Shown: positions 1 to 8,394 of the stretch, one piece after another
Position numbering within the stretch: the stretch's first letter is position 1
Layout: each line of letters starts with the position of its first letter
NCBI RefSeq assembly: GCF_020509005.1
Contig: NC_063017.1
Coordinates: 3,720,001-3,784,000 of the forward strand
Length of the DNA stretch: 64,000 nucleotides
Direction: 5' to 3'
Source: Fulvia fulva
Taxonomy: Eukaryota; Ascomycota; Dothideomycetes; Mycosphaerellales; Mycosphaerellaceae
The notes under the pieces: generated by a model
Databases searched by the model: none
Told to the model about the DNA's origin: nothing
Seen by the model: the letters and a program-made list of their open reading frames with translations, nothing else
Position numbers and translations under genes: made by a program

Positions 1-1
1 G

Positions 2-1378
2 GGGACCACGAACCGACTTGTACGAGCTGCGCATTTCGCTGAGGAGAAGGGATCGGGCCAGTTTCATGGCATTGTGGAAACGATACGAGTGGATCACATC
101 CAGGCCGGGAAGGAAGCGTGCAAGAGATGTGGAGAACATGGCAGTAATAAGATTCTGGAGGCATACGAGGCAGAGGTGAACAGAGAATGCCAGCTTCTCG
201 TCAAGATTCTGGAGAGCGCGCAGTTCCTGGGGGATGTGACAGATCGTACGAACGATATGATCATTTCGGTGGGAGAGAAGCTGAGCTGTCTGTACATGAC
301 TGCGCTGCTGCAGAGCAGAGGCGTGCCGGCTGCGTATGTGGATTTGAGCAATATTATCTCGTTGGAGATTGCGAAGACGGTGGATGAGACGTTTTACAAG
401 CACGTGGGAAAGGCTATTGCGGCGTACATCTACAAGCTGGGACCGGATACGGTGCCTGTCATTACTGGATACTTCGGAAACGTGCCAGGAGGCCTTCTAA
501 ACTCCATTGGAAGAGGATACACAGACCTCTGCGCCGCATTGACAGCAGTAGGCCTCGGAGCACAGGAACTCCAAATCTGGAAGGAAGTCGACGGCATCTT
601 CACAGCAGATCCTCGCAAAGTCGCCAATGCGCGACTACTGGACTCCGTCACCCCCAGCGAAGCTTCAGAACTGACATTCTACGGCTCCGAAGTCATCCAC
701 CCCTTCACCATGGACCAAGTCGTCCAGGCCCTGATTCCTATCCGCATCAAGAATGTCATGAACCCCAAGAACAAAGGCACCATCGTCCTCCCCGACCCCG
801 AAGACGAACTCCGTGTGCGACGTCCGGGCCTCTTCCGTGGACGTTCGTCATCGAATCTCCTCAACCAAGAGAAAGCACGGCGACCCACGGCCGTGACCAC
901 GAAGCGTGGCATTACAGTGCTTAACGTGCACTCGAAGAAGCGCACGCGCGCCCACGGCTTCCTCATGTCCATCTTTCAGATTCTAGACAAGAATGGCCTC
1001 TCCGTCGATCTCATCTCCTCGTCAGAAGTTCACGTCTCAATGGCGCTGCACTCCGAAATCGCGCTTCTCTCCGGCCACAGCGAGGAGGAGATGAAGATCG
1101 AATCTGACGCCTTGCAAGCCGCTGTCGATGCCCTCAGTGTCTGGGGAGATGTGGATCTCGTCCCCGGCATGGCAATCATATCGCTGGTTGGACGACAGCT
1201 TCGGAGTATGGTCGGGATTTCTGGACGTTTCTTCAGCACGCTGGGAGACCATGGGATCAATATTGAGATGATATCGCAAGGAGCTAGCGAAATCAATATA
1301 AGTTGTGTGATTGAGGAGGCGAATGCGGATCGAGCGTTGAATGTGGTGCATACGAATCTTTTTACGTTTCTGGAATAA
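2..1378 (+). CDS. HOM3: Aspartokinase (aspartate kinase), 5' end outside window
   Basis: ATP-dependent phosphorylation of L-aspartate, the first step of the aspartate pathway to threonine, methionine and isoleucine. The frame is open from base 2, so the start and the N-terminal KFGGTS-type nucleotide loop lie upstream; the first visible residues (GTTNRLVRAA) match the family just after that loop. The kinase domain continues through a Gly-rich VITGYFGNVPGG stretch, GRGYTDLCAALTAVGL, and KEVDGIFTADPRKV (the aspartate/ATP site region). Two C-terminal ACT domains follow, the last including MVGISGRFFSTLGDHGINIE and ending in a short FTFLE tail; these carry feedback inhibition in the family. The end of the protein looks complete and there are no stops or frameshifts. 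The valine codon GTG at 74 is internal and is not the start. Identification is secure; the yeast name is by family, not by proven orthology. Confidence 0.93.
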   Translation, partial: GTTNRLVRAAHFAEEKGSGQFHGIVETIRVDHIQAGKEACKRCGEHGSNKILEAYEAEVNRECQLLVKILESAQFLGDVTDRTNDMIISVGEKLSCLYMTALLQSRGVPAAYVDLSNIISLEIAKTVDETFYKHVGKAIAAYIYKLGPDTVPVITGYFGNVPGGLLNSIGRGYTDLCAALTAVGLGAQELQIWKEVDGIFTADPRKVANARLLDSVTPSEASELTFYGSEVIHPFTMDQVVQALIPIRIKNVMNPKNKGTIVLPDPEDELRVRRPGLFRGRSSSNLLNQEKARRPTAVTTKRGITVLNVHSKKRTRAHGFLMSIFQILDKNGLSVDLISSSEVHVSMALHSEIALLSGHSEEEMKIESDALQAAVDALSVWGDVDLVPGMAIISLVGRQLRSMVGISGRFFSTLGDHGINIEMISQGASEINISCVIEEANADRALNVVHTNLFTFLE

Positions 1379-2350
1379 TAGAGGAAAAGGAAAGGAAGGC
1401 ATAGCGTTGGTGTTGGGAATACCAAATATGCTTTAAGGATCTCGAAAAGGGCGATAGGCTCGAGGAACGCTGCATAAGAAGGTCAGGAGAGGCCGGCTTA
1501 GAGAAAGAAGGACAAAGAATAATTAGAGACATTGATAAACCTGGGGTCGTTAAGAGGCCCTTGTTCCCAAAACTGGTCGGAGTTGTCATTTCTGCATTTC
1601 GCTGACATCCTTTAGATTGATGAGATTCAGAGTTCTACCAACCTCGGAACCCTCTACACGGTGTTGTACATCTCAGACGTCGACAAACCTACGCCATGCT
1701 CTGCCTAGGTGGCATAATACGGGTCGATGCAGAATATACGCCACATGAACTTCTATATACACTACACTACTGCAATGTCTGCTCCAATGGCAACGTTCGC
1801 AGCACGGCGAGTATGCGCGCAAGCTAATGCTCGAGGCAGTAGAGACAACGGAGGGCCTAGGCCAACATGCGTACCACCCTTGTACGAAGCACCTGCTGCC
1901 AGTGGATTTTCTACCATCAAACTTTCGCCACGGGTCACTGTTGCGCGTTCTGAAGTCCGGGAAATGACGGTGCATCGTCACTCCTGCTCGTCTGGTGAGC
2001 AGTGGTGAATGGCTGGGCAGGACTCTGCGTTAACGCTTTCGAAGTTGGAAGTGGTGAATGCTATCGATGAACGCCATTGGAAAACTCAGAAGTCCGAGCA
2101 CGATGTGCTGCAGAACGAAAGCTGCACTTTTAGAAAGTGACTAATTCTGGTCTTCTTCCTGAGTCAACATCCTCCTTCCACTTCCCGAAACACTATCACT
2201 CCTCACCTAGACTCCCTTGACCGGAACATTACCCTCTCAGTCGCCCCGGCAAGCCACAAATTAGCTCTACAACCAGACTCGACCGTACGTGACACGGCTA
2301 CCACGATCATAAGCACCATTCGCGATATCAAGCGCGGTTCGGTTACTTGC
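1379..2350. other. Intergenic, no gene seen
   Basis: This stretch lies between the aspartokinase stop and the first exonuclease-like gene. It has ordinary base composition with normal CA/TG content, so it is not RIPed. Short open frames on both strands show no family resemblance. It should hold the aspartokinase 3' UTR and the promoter and leader of the gene starting at 2351; a pyrimidine-rich tract with CCTTCC/CACTTCC around 2155-2215 is compatible with a fungal leader. Confidence 0.6.
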
Positions 2351-3691
2351 ATGAGAACAGAGAAGAGCATGGACGAGTCTTCTTCCGTCGGCTCGGTCGG
2401 CAAACACTCTCGAGGCAGCTCGACCGCGACATCGAGCAATGACACCGCTGCTAGCAGTGTCTCAGGCGCAGTCAACACCAAAGACGACGGCACCTCGTTC
2501 AACAAGCCGTGGGAAGTCTCGAAAAGCCCCGATGCCACCGCAATTTACAGCCCCTGGAGTGACGAATGGACTGACGCGGCTATGGGAGCTTCTACCTTCC
2601 CACAGCAGATTGAATCAATTCAAGAAGCGCCAAAGAAGGAGAAGAAGAAGAGCTACGGACCCGACATCGTCTGGATATGCCGCGCCACGCAGCTTGTGCC
2701 ACTCATGCATCTACTCTTCCCTGGCGAACCCGTCTTTTACGATGGCGAGTTTGTCCACTTCAAGCTCCGCATCCTCGCGACCGGCATAATCATCTTCAAG
2801 CAGGTTCTGGGTCGTGGAGCAGTCGTCAATTCCGCAGGTAAACCCATCTACGACGTCTACCCGTCATACCCAAGCAAGGGTAAATTCACCAAGCACTACG
2901 AGATTCTCGAGAAGCGTTTCGCACCTAGCAAGTACATGGTCGAACTTCCCGACACCTGGTTCGAGAACGGTGCCCAGCCAGCCAGCGAGGTCGAGGCGGA
3001 GCTCCGCGTGATCTTCCACGGTCGTCCGGTCGTCATGCATGACCACCGCGGTGACACGACGGCCTTCCTCTACGAGACCGCAAATTCCATCATGCACGAC
3101 AATGGCGCTACTATCGTCGACACTCAGCAACTCTACGCCGGCGCCATTCCGGATGCCGGCGATCCCTCTCAACCAAGTCTTGCTAAGACCTGCAAGTTTA
3201 TTCTTGGCGAGGATCCTCAGGCAGACGGAAACCATAGCCCCGTCAAGGACGCAGATGGTGTACGGAAGTTGTGGTTGGCATTGAACCCTGACTACAACCG
3301 TGCTGCGGAGCTTGCGAAGTTGCACGCTACAGGTTGGACTCCGCAGCGTTACCCAAGACAGATCCCATCAACGAGCGCCGTGGAAGCTGAGCTGGAGGCC
3401 GAGGTAGAGGTAGACAAGGCGTTGATAGAGGCAGGGCTCATGGTGTTGCTGGCTCGAGCGGCGTCAACTTTCGTACGCCGACTACCATCAACAGCACTCG
3501 CGGCAATCTCTATACCTCTACTTTTCGCGGCGGCTCCTCTGCCAATGGTCGTGGTGGCAATAGGGGCGGTGCTGCTCGTGGTCGAGGCAACAAGCGCGCT
3601 GCAACAAGCTCTTTCAAGCTCGAGGATCCTGACTTCCCTACCTTGGGAGAAGAGTGACGGCGTCGCTGAGCACGGGACATACATCTTCTAG
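2351..3691 (+). CDS. DEDDh 3'-5' exonuclease-like protein, paralogue 1; C-terminal frame probably shifted
   Basis: The frame gives 446 residues. Residues 1-100 are Ser/Thr-rich and disordered, ending in a basic KKEKKK patch. Residues about 105-310 read as a REX4/ISG20-like RNase H-fold exonuclease: Exo I D-G-E (D131, E133), Exo II H230...D235 in MHDHRGDTTAF, an IVDTQQLY strand (D257), and Exo III H295-x4-D300 in HSPVKDADGVRKLW. All expected acidic residues are present, so this copy could be active on RNA or DNA ends; the substrate is unknown. After about residue 345 the listed frame becomes an odd Ala/Leu-rich stretch, while another frame (3391-3657) reads as a clean Arg/Gly-rich tail ending in EDPDFPTLGEE and a stop. 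I saw no good intron joining the two, so a frameshift is likely. The start ATG at 2351 is the first in frame; M7 is an alternative. Confidence 0.72.
   Translation: MRTEKSMDESSSVGSVGKHSRGSSTATSSNDTAASSVSGAVNTKDDGTSFNKPWEVSKSPDATAIYSPWSDEWTDAAMGASTFPQQIESIQEAPKKEKKKSYGPDIVWICRATQLVPLMHLLFPGEPVFYDGEFVHFKLRILATGIIIFKQVLGRGAVVNSAGKPIYDVYPSYPSKGKFTKHYEILEKRFAPSKYMVELPDTWFENGAQPASEVEAELRVIFHGRPVVMHDHRGDTTAFLYETANSIMHDNGATIVDTQQLYAGAIPDAGDPSQPSLAKTCKFILGEDPQADGNHSPVKDADGVRKLWLALNPDYNRAAELAKLHATGWTPQRYPRQIPSTSAVEAELEAEVEVDKALIEAGLMVLLARAASTFVRRLPSTALAAISIPLLFAAAPLPMVVVAIGAVLLVVEATSALQQALSSSRILTSLPWEKSDGVAEHGTYIF
3391..3657 (+). other. Out-of-frame RGG-rich tail of exonuclease-like paralogue 1
   Basis: In the frame with codon starts at 3391, 3394 and so on, the sequence is open to TGA at 3655-3657 and reads as repeated RG/RGG with Gly, Ser and Asn, then KLEDPDFPTLGEE. 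This low-complexity pattern is typical of RNA-binding RGG boxes and matches the Arg/Gly tail of the paralogue at 5566 (stranded at 21191-21244). The frame is blocked just upstream by TGA at 3388-3390, and the catalytic domain is in another frame, so the tail cannot be translated with the domain as the sequence stands unless an unrecognised splice joins them. The frame overlaps the C-terminal part of the listed 2351-3691 coding region. Confidence 0.6.
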
Positions 3692-4484
3692 GACGAACAC
3701 ACACTCTACTCATTCTAGTAGCATCGACGGTCTGCGGCAGGGAATATGCATACACGCGGGACCGGACAACCGTCATGAACACATGGGCGCTTTTGCGAAA
3801 ATAAGGGCTGGGCTTGGTTTCATGGGATATTATCATAAGAACGCTGCATTGATACGCTGCGACGGAGAACGAAGGTATAGGGCGTTTTGGGGGTTTCTCC
3901 GTTTTGCATTGGGTAAAGGTAGTTGTAGACATGGGCAACATCGAAGCGCCACTCATCATAGCTTGCACGAACACGAGCTTTGAAGACTTCACCCTTTTTT
4001 CATTTGTCTTGCCCTCATTGATATGTGCGAGGTCTGTCTCACCGCTGATATGGTCTAGGCCTGGCTGTAAATGGCTGGATCCTGCCTGACGTGCATGGGA
4101 GCTAAGACAAGCAGCAAGACTTCTATCAATGCGATCATTCCTCTCGGTTTTCTCAAACGACCTGGGGCTTCAGGTTTTTCGAATTTGCTTTCCAGTATAT
4201 CCCTGGTGGTTTTCTTCTATACACAGATTCCTTCGTTGCTGCCCAAAAGTTGTTGCCATGGCACACAACGATATATATACTTTGGACATACTACATAAAT
4301 TTTTGCAAGTAGCGATGATGCTGCAGCAGCGGGGCATAATTGGTGAATGAATGATGAATGGGTTCAAGAGGCTAGGAGCAACATATGATGAACGATTTTG
4401 GTGAATGCCATCAAGATGGGTTGGAGCTCCGTCCGAGCCACACCCCTAAGCAAGATCAAGGCCAAGTCAGAGCCATAACGCAAG
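3692..4484. other. Intergenic, no gene seen
   Basis: Un-RIPed sequence between paralogue 1 and the dead paralogue. A few short open frames show no recognisable domain. It probably holds the 3' UTR of the upstream gene and the decayed promoter and N-terminal region of the pseudogene that follows. Confidence 0.5.
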
Positions 4485-4958
4485 AGAGACATCCTCCAGC
4501 AAGAACCACGCTACGATCTCCTCCTACCAGGTGCGCCCGTCGCCTTCGACGACGAGTTTCAACTGTACCGCCACGACAAGGGCAAATGGCACCAACGCAA
4601 TGGCTGAGCATCTGTAAGGGACAGTCTCAAGCGAACCATCTTCGACGCCTACGTCGCCTAGAACGACGGGGAAGGCGCCGAGAGATCGATCCTGTACGCA
4701 CCGGATAAGGACTTTGGCCTCCATCGTCCAGACTTCTACTACTCCGACGGCGCCATCCGTGGTCAGGAAGCGAGCGGATCCTCAAGAAGATCTTTGAGAG
4801 TCTTCCAATCATCGTTCACGATGCGAAGGGCGATACTGGTGCGTCCTACTACGAGTAGGATGCCTTCGCCCCGTCCGAGATCGTCGAGACTCAAAAATTG
4901 TACTACCACCTCCAAACTCGCGGCCGCGGCCCTGGTCTCGCGCTAGCTAGTAGCAAGG
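4485..4958 (+). pseudogene. Dead DEDDh exonuclease-like paralogue 2
   Basis: Homology to the flanking paralogues is visible only by piecing frames together. From about 4485 one frame reads ...RYDLLLPGAPVAFDDEF, matching the Exo I block of paralogue 1 (LLFPGEPVFYDGEF), then hits TGA at about 4604-4606 and later TAG. Further on another frame reads KIFESLPIIVHDAKGDTGAS, matching the Exo II block (PVVMHDHRGDTTAF), followed by TAG at about 4855 and then EIVETQKLYYHL, matching IVDTQQLY. At least three stops and one frameshift separate the blocks, and the Exo III block is not found before about 4960. I do not see a functional product. The order of blocks and the spacing agree with a tandem copy of the gene at 2351. 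Confidence 0.75.
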
Positions 4959-5565
4959 TAATACTGCAGGGTCCACCCCTTTTTCTCTTGCGTCGTATGT
5001 CCCTTGTAGTCAAGACTTCGTGAGCTAGTCGTCAGATGTCTGAGAAGTATGCTAGACAAAGAGCTGAGACGTGCAGCGTGGCGGCGACTCCAGCAGACGT
5101 ATATCTTAGCCTTTCATCAAGGACATGCGTAGCTTTTCGATCGATCAATTATACTCCACGATATACTCTGCTCAGCTCTTTTCTATACAAAGCATTGCCC
5201 GTGATGGCGACAAGGAGATTTCAGGATTCGCTACCCGGCTTTGTGATGTAACAATGTCTTTGTCGCTGTTCTTGATGGAGGAGGTGAATCAATTCTTCTA
5301 TACATTGAGATCAGCGGCAGAAGTGGACAGGCAGGTCAAACACTTCACCTACCTGTGAATGCTTTACGAGCGATCTGGGTAGCGTTATGTGTCGTCCAGG
5401 ATACATAAAACTCCCAATCTCTCCCAGTTTGCTTTCCCTCCTCGCCCTTCTACAGTCAATCACTTTTGCATCCTCCCAAACTACCCGAGACCAGACCACT
5501 CTTGAACTCAACAAGAACATACTTAGCGATCGATCAACTCAAAACTACCAAGGCATCACGTCAAG
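4959..5565. other. Intergenic and leader of paralogue 3
   Basis: No gene seen. The last 150 bases before the ATG at 5566 are C/T- and A-rich with few G, as in many fungal leaders, and AACAAGAACA and CAAGGCATCACGTCAAG precede the start. No repeats were noticed. Confidence 0.45.
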
Positions 5566-6546
5566 ATGCCTGCCAACTTCTCCATCAGTATGGAGGAGGT
5601 GAAAGCCTCGGCTGAACGACAGAACAACACGCCCAAGCCACTCAAGGGGGAACAGAAGGAGATCGCTGATGCGCTCGCGGCCTGGGCTGCTCTCGCTCTC
5701 AACGGGGGAGTACGGTCGACCGTTGGTCCAGGAAGAGGCAAGACACCTGCAACCCAGGTCTTCCCCCTTTTTGAGCGCCTTCTCCCCAATGAACCAGTCT
5801 GCTGCGACATCAAAATGCAGGAATACCACATCCGCGGTGTTGGCATGGTCCATGGCGCTTTCAAGAAGAACGGCAAAGAGGAACCGAGGGCGGGCCAGAA
5901 GCGATGGGCCCACCGTATTGGTAACATCTGCATCTGCAACATGGCCGGCGAAGTACTCCTCTTCTGCTACGTTCGCTACCCCGAGGACCCAAATATAGAG
6001 GTCAAGCTGCCGTACGGATTCGGTGTCAAGTGGTCGTTGCTTCGCGCAGAGAATGGAGCAGTCGACGCTGCAGTGGCCGAGACTTGGTGCCAGAAGATCT
6101 TCGCGAATCGCCAAGTCATCCCCCACGGCGGTGAGACAGATCAAAAGGCATTCTTCTACCTTGCACAGAAGGGCCTCTCCCCATTCGTTGGCAACGGCGC
6201 GCAGATTGTGGACACTCAGCACATCTACGGCCAAGCCAAACTCGAGACGCTTGCTGACACGTACCTCGGTCGCACGATTCAGCAGGGCGGCCACGATGTC
6301 GTTGAGGATACCATCGCGACCAAGGACATCTTCATGCGCCAATCTACCTACGACCGCATTGCTGAGCAGAGGGCTTTCAACGCTCTACCGGAAGCTGAGC
6401 AGAAGGCGTACTTCGCGACCAGTCCGAAGATCGCCTGGCACCTCTATCAGGGCAATATCTTCCCCAGTATGCCGGAGGATGCTAAGCAGAAGATCCTTCA
6501 AGAGCGACAGCAGAAGGCCAAGTCCACTGCTCGCGGCGGTCAGTGA
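5566..6546 (+). CDS. DEDDh exonuclease-like protein, paralogue 3; Exo I glutamate missing, tail cut by hAT insertion
   Basis: 326 residues, single exon, ATG at 5566 in a good context (TCAAGATGCC). Same fold as the gene at 2351: an Exo I-like block at residues 78-88, H187...D192 in VIPHGGETDQKAFF, D216 in IVDTQHIYG, and H243-x4-D248 in GHDVVED. Exo I reads D81-I-K83 where the family needs D-x-E, so one metal ligand is replaced by lysine; catalytic activity is doubtful and a nucleic-acid-binding or regulatory role is possible. The frame ends ...TARGGQ and TGA only because the hAT element starts at 6541: the Q codon and the stop belong to the transposon. Before insertion the frame ran on for 17 more codons that now lie at 21191-21244. 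Only the tail is lost, so the gene may still be expressed, with its 3' UTR now transposon DNA. Confidence 0.8.
   Translation: MPANFSISMEEVKASAERQNNTPKPLKGEQKEIADALAAWAALALNGGVRSTVGPGRGKTPATQVFPLFERLLPNEPVCCDIKMQEYHIRGVGMVHGAFKKNGKEEPRAGQKRWAHRIGNICICNMAGEVLLFCYVRYPEDPNIEVKLPYGFGVKWSLLRAENGAVDAAVAETWCQKIFANRQVIPHGGETDQKAFFYLAQKGLSPFVGNGAQIVDTQHIYGQAKLETLADTYLGRTIQQGGHDVVEDTIATKDIFMRQSTYDRIAEQRAFNALPEAEQKAYFATSPKIAWHLYQGNIFPSMPEDAKQKILQERQQKAKSTARGGQ
6533..6540 (+). repeat. 8-bp target-site duplication of the hAT element, left copy
   Basis: GCGGCGGT directly before the left terminus, repeated exactly at 21183-21190 directly after the right terminus. Eight-bp duplications are the hallmark of hAT transposition. 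The duplicated octamer lies in Gly-rich codons of the host gene. Confidence 0.93.
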
Positions 6547-6564
6547 GCTTATTGATATGGTTGC
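6541..6564 (+). repeat. hAT terminal inverted repeat, left
   Basis: Starts CAGTGAGCTTATTGATATGG and pairs with the right end at 21159-21182, whose reverse complement starts CAGTGAGCGTACTGGTATGG. Several of the differences are transitions. Confidence 0.85.
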
Positions 6565-6747
6565 TAATGGTTAGTGGTGCTAACCGGTGGTTATTGGTTG
6601 GTTGTGGTGACCTCGCTGTCGCAGTTGGTTATCCAGTGGTGAGGTAACTCACTGCCCTTGGTAACCAGATCCATATATAGCCTAGAGCCCGGTATCTAAG
6701 CCGCTCCAGTAGGATGCTGATCCGTAGTTGGTACACGCTAAATCAGC

Positions 6748-7964
6748 ATGATCTTGGAGTCGCGTACCTACGCGTTTTGCGTGTGTATTCACCTCTCTTT
6801 CTTTCACCTTACTGTCGCTACAATGCCCTTCGTATGGCCATCATTTACCGGCAATCGAGCCCTAGCATCTGATATTATATATCTCTCTTTGAAGAACCTA
6901 GCCTTCTATCCGGATAAGTACAAGGACTGCTTCAAGCTCTATAGCAAGGAGTACACGCGTAAGAAGGCGATACAGTCGAAAGGGACGCGTAAACGGACCT
7001 CTCCGGTATAGTAACATAGCGAGTCGTTAATACGGCACGATAATAGTAAGGAGGTGTATTACTGCTAGACCTATAAGCTAGAGGGTAAGCCTTAAGAACT
7101 GCCTATCGTTAACGGCAATTAAGGGCCACTTTCTCACCTCACTATCTATAGATTAAATAAGCAGGGTCAGCCTATTGCCGTTGTTAAAGAGCCTATCGTT
7201 GATCCGGCGTAGACGACTTTAATATAGGCGTTAGTCTCTAAGTTTAACGAATTTAAGCGACTACTTATCCGATAGATTATATACTACTATATCGCCTTCC
7301 GTATAGTCGAGAACGCCTACTTTCGAGAGCTCGTTTATTGCCTATCGCAGAACATTAGATAGCATTTACTACGCGCCGGCGCGACTATTCGAAAGTAGGT
7401 GCTCTATAAGTACGAGAACTAGAAGGCGAAGCTAATCTAGGAGATACTAAAGGCACTAAGCGATATTTATATCTTATTCGACGTCTAGACCTCTCCTAAT
7501 TATCGCGCTATCGTCTCGGTTTATATCTATTACATCTCTACTCGAGGCAAGCGTTGTACTAAGCTCTTAGCGTTTAGGCGACTACGTAGTAACTATACTA
7601 GTATAAATATTATAGACGCGCTTTAGGAAGTGTTCGCCGAGTACTCGATCTTATACCGAATCGGGTATTTCGTAACCAATAATACTAGTAATAACGATAC
7701 CGCGGTTAATACGCTAATAAGGAGGATATACCCGTAGATAAAGGTCTATTACCGTAAGGGCCGCCGCCTACGATATTTCGGCTATATTACTAACCTCTAC
7801 GCGAAGTCGCTACTACTAGGAGAGTTATCTAATCGGGACCTTAAGGAGCTAGAACTAAAGACGGAGGAGGGCGTATTCGCGGCGGTAGTAGCGTTCTAGT
7901 ATACTCGTAGTACTATTAGTAAGCTATATAATGTAATAAAGTAGATAAGGGCTTTAATATAGAG
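6748..7964 (+). pseudogene. hAT transposase, N-terminal half (RIPed)
   Basis: An open start (6748, or M at 6823: MPFVWPSFTGN...) is followed by a frame with many TAG/TAA. A degraded BED-type zinc finger is suggested by a YYC-x-TYKLEGK...LP-x-VNGN pattern at about 7050-7120. From about 7230 the frame reads like fungal hAT transposase: FNEFKRLLIR, ENAYFRELVYCLS, an SDIYILFDV...TSPNYRAIVSVY block, RIGYFVTNNTSNND, and a RRLRYFGYITNLYAKSLLLGE block. Coding is interrupted at 7965-7969 by the copia insertion and resumes at 19637. Stops sit where Gln or Trp is expected, so this is RIP damage rather than random decay. Confidence 0.8.
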
Positions 7965-7969
7965 GTTAG

Positions 7970-8377
7970 TATTACAAATATAGGTTAGTAGGCATGTCGT
8001 ACGGTACTAAGACTAACTTAGTATACACTAAGCTAGTCGAGACAATAGTACGGCAATACTACCGAGATACCGTGCGAATAGTAGGAGCGACTTAGAGGAC
8101 CTAAAGTTGCTTAGCTAGTTAGTACGAGACTATCGGAGGAACTGCCGTCGTAGGATAAGATATAGGTGAAACCGATAAGGCGTAGTAAAATAGAACTAGG
8201 ACTAGAGCAAGATCCCTCTATATAGGTATAAGAGACGTAGTCTCTATACTAATAGTAGAGACACCTTTAGTACTAAACACTATTCTACTATATACCTTCG
8301 TATACTATATTAGTCCTTCCTCCTTCCCTATTACGTGTCCTAACTTCCGTATATATATACACTATACCTATTTAATA
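7970..8377 (+). repeat. 5' LTR of copia A
   Basis: 408 bp; the same length as the LTR at 59319-59726 (opposite orientation) and clearly the same family. Ends TTTAATA, a RIPed form of the expected ...AACA. Confidence 0.88.
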
Positions 8378-8394
8378 GGTTATAAGCCCGGGTT
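8378..8394 (+). other. Primer-binding site of copia A
   Basis: GGTTATAAGCCCGGGTT immediately after the LTR. It is the RIPed form of GGTTATGAGCCCGGG in copia B, which is complementary to the anticodon stem-loop of initiator-methionine tRNA (GGGCTCATAACC). This matches the half-tRNA priming known for copia-type elements. Confidence 0.7.

Noticed and set aside
5545..6342. 265-codon minus-strand frame opposite the exonuclease-like gene
   Set aside because: Mirror of a real coding region with strong codon bias; no domain, and the plus strand carries clear motifs.
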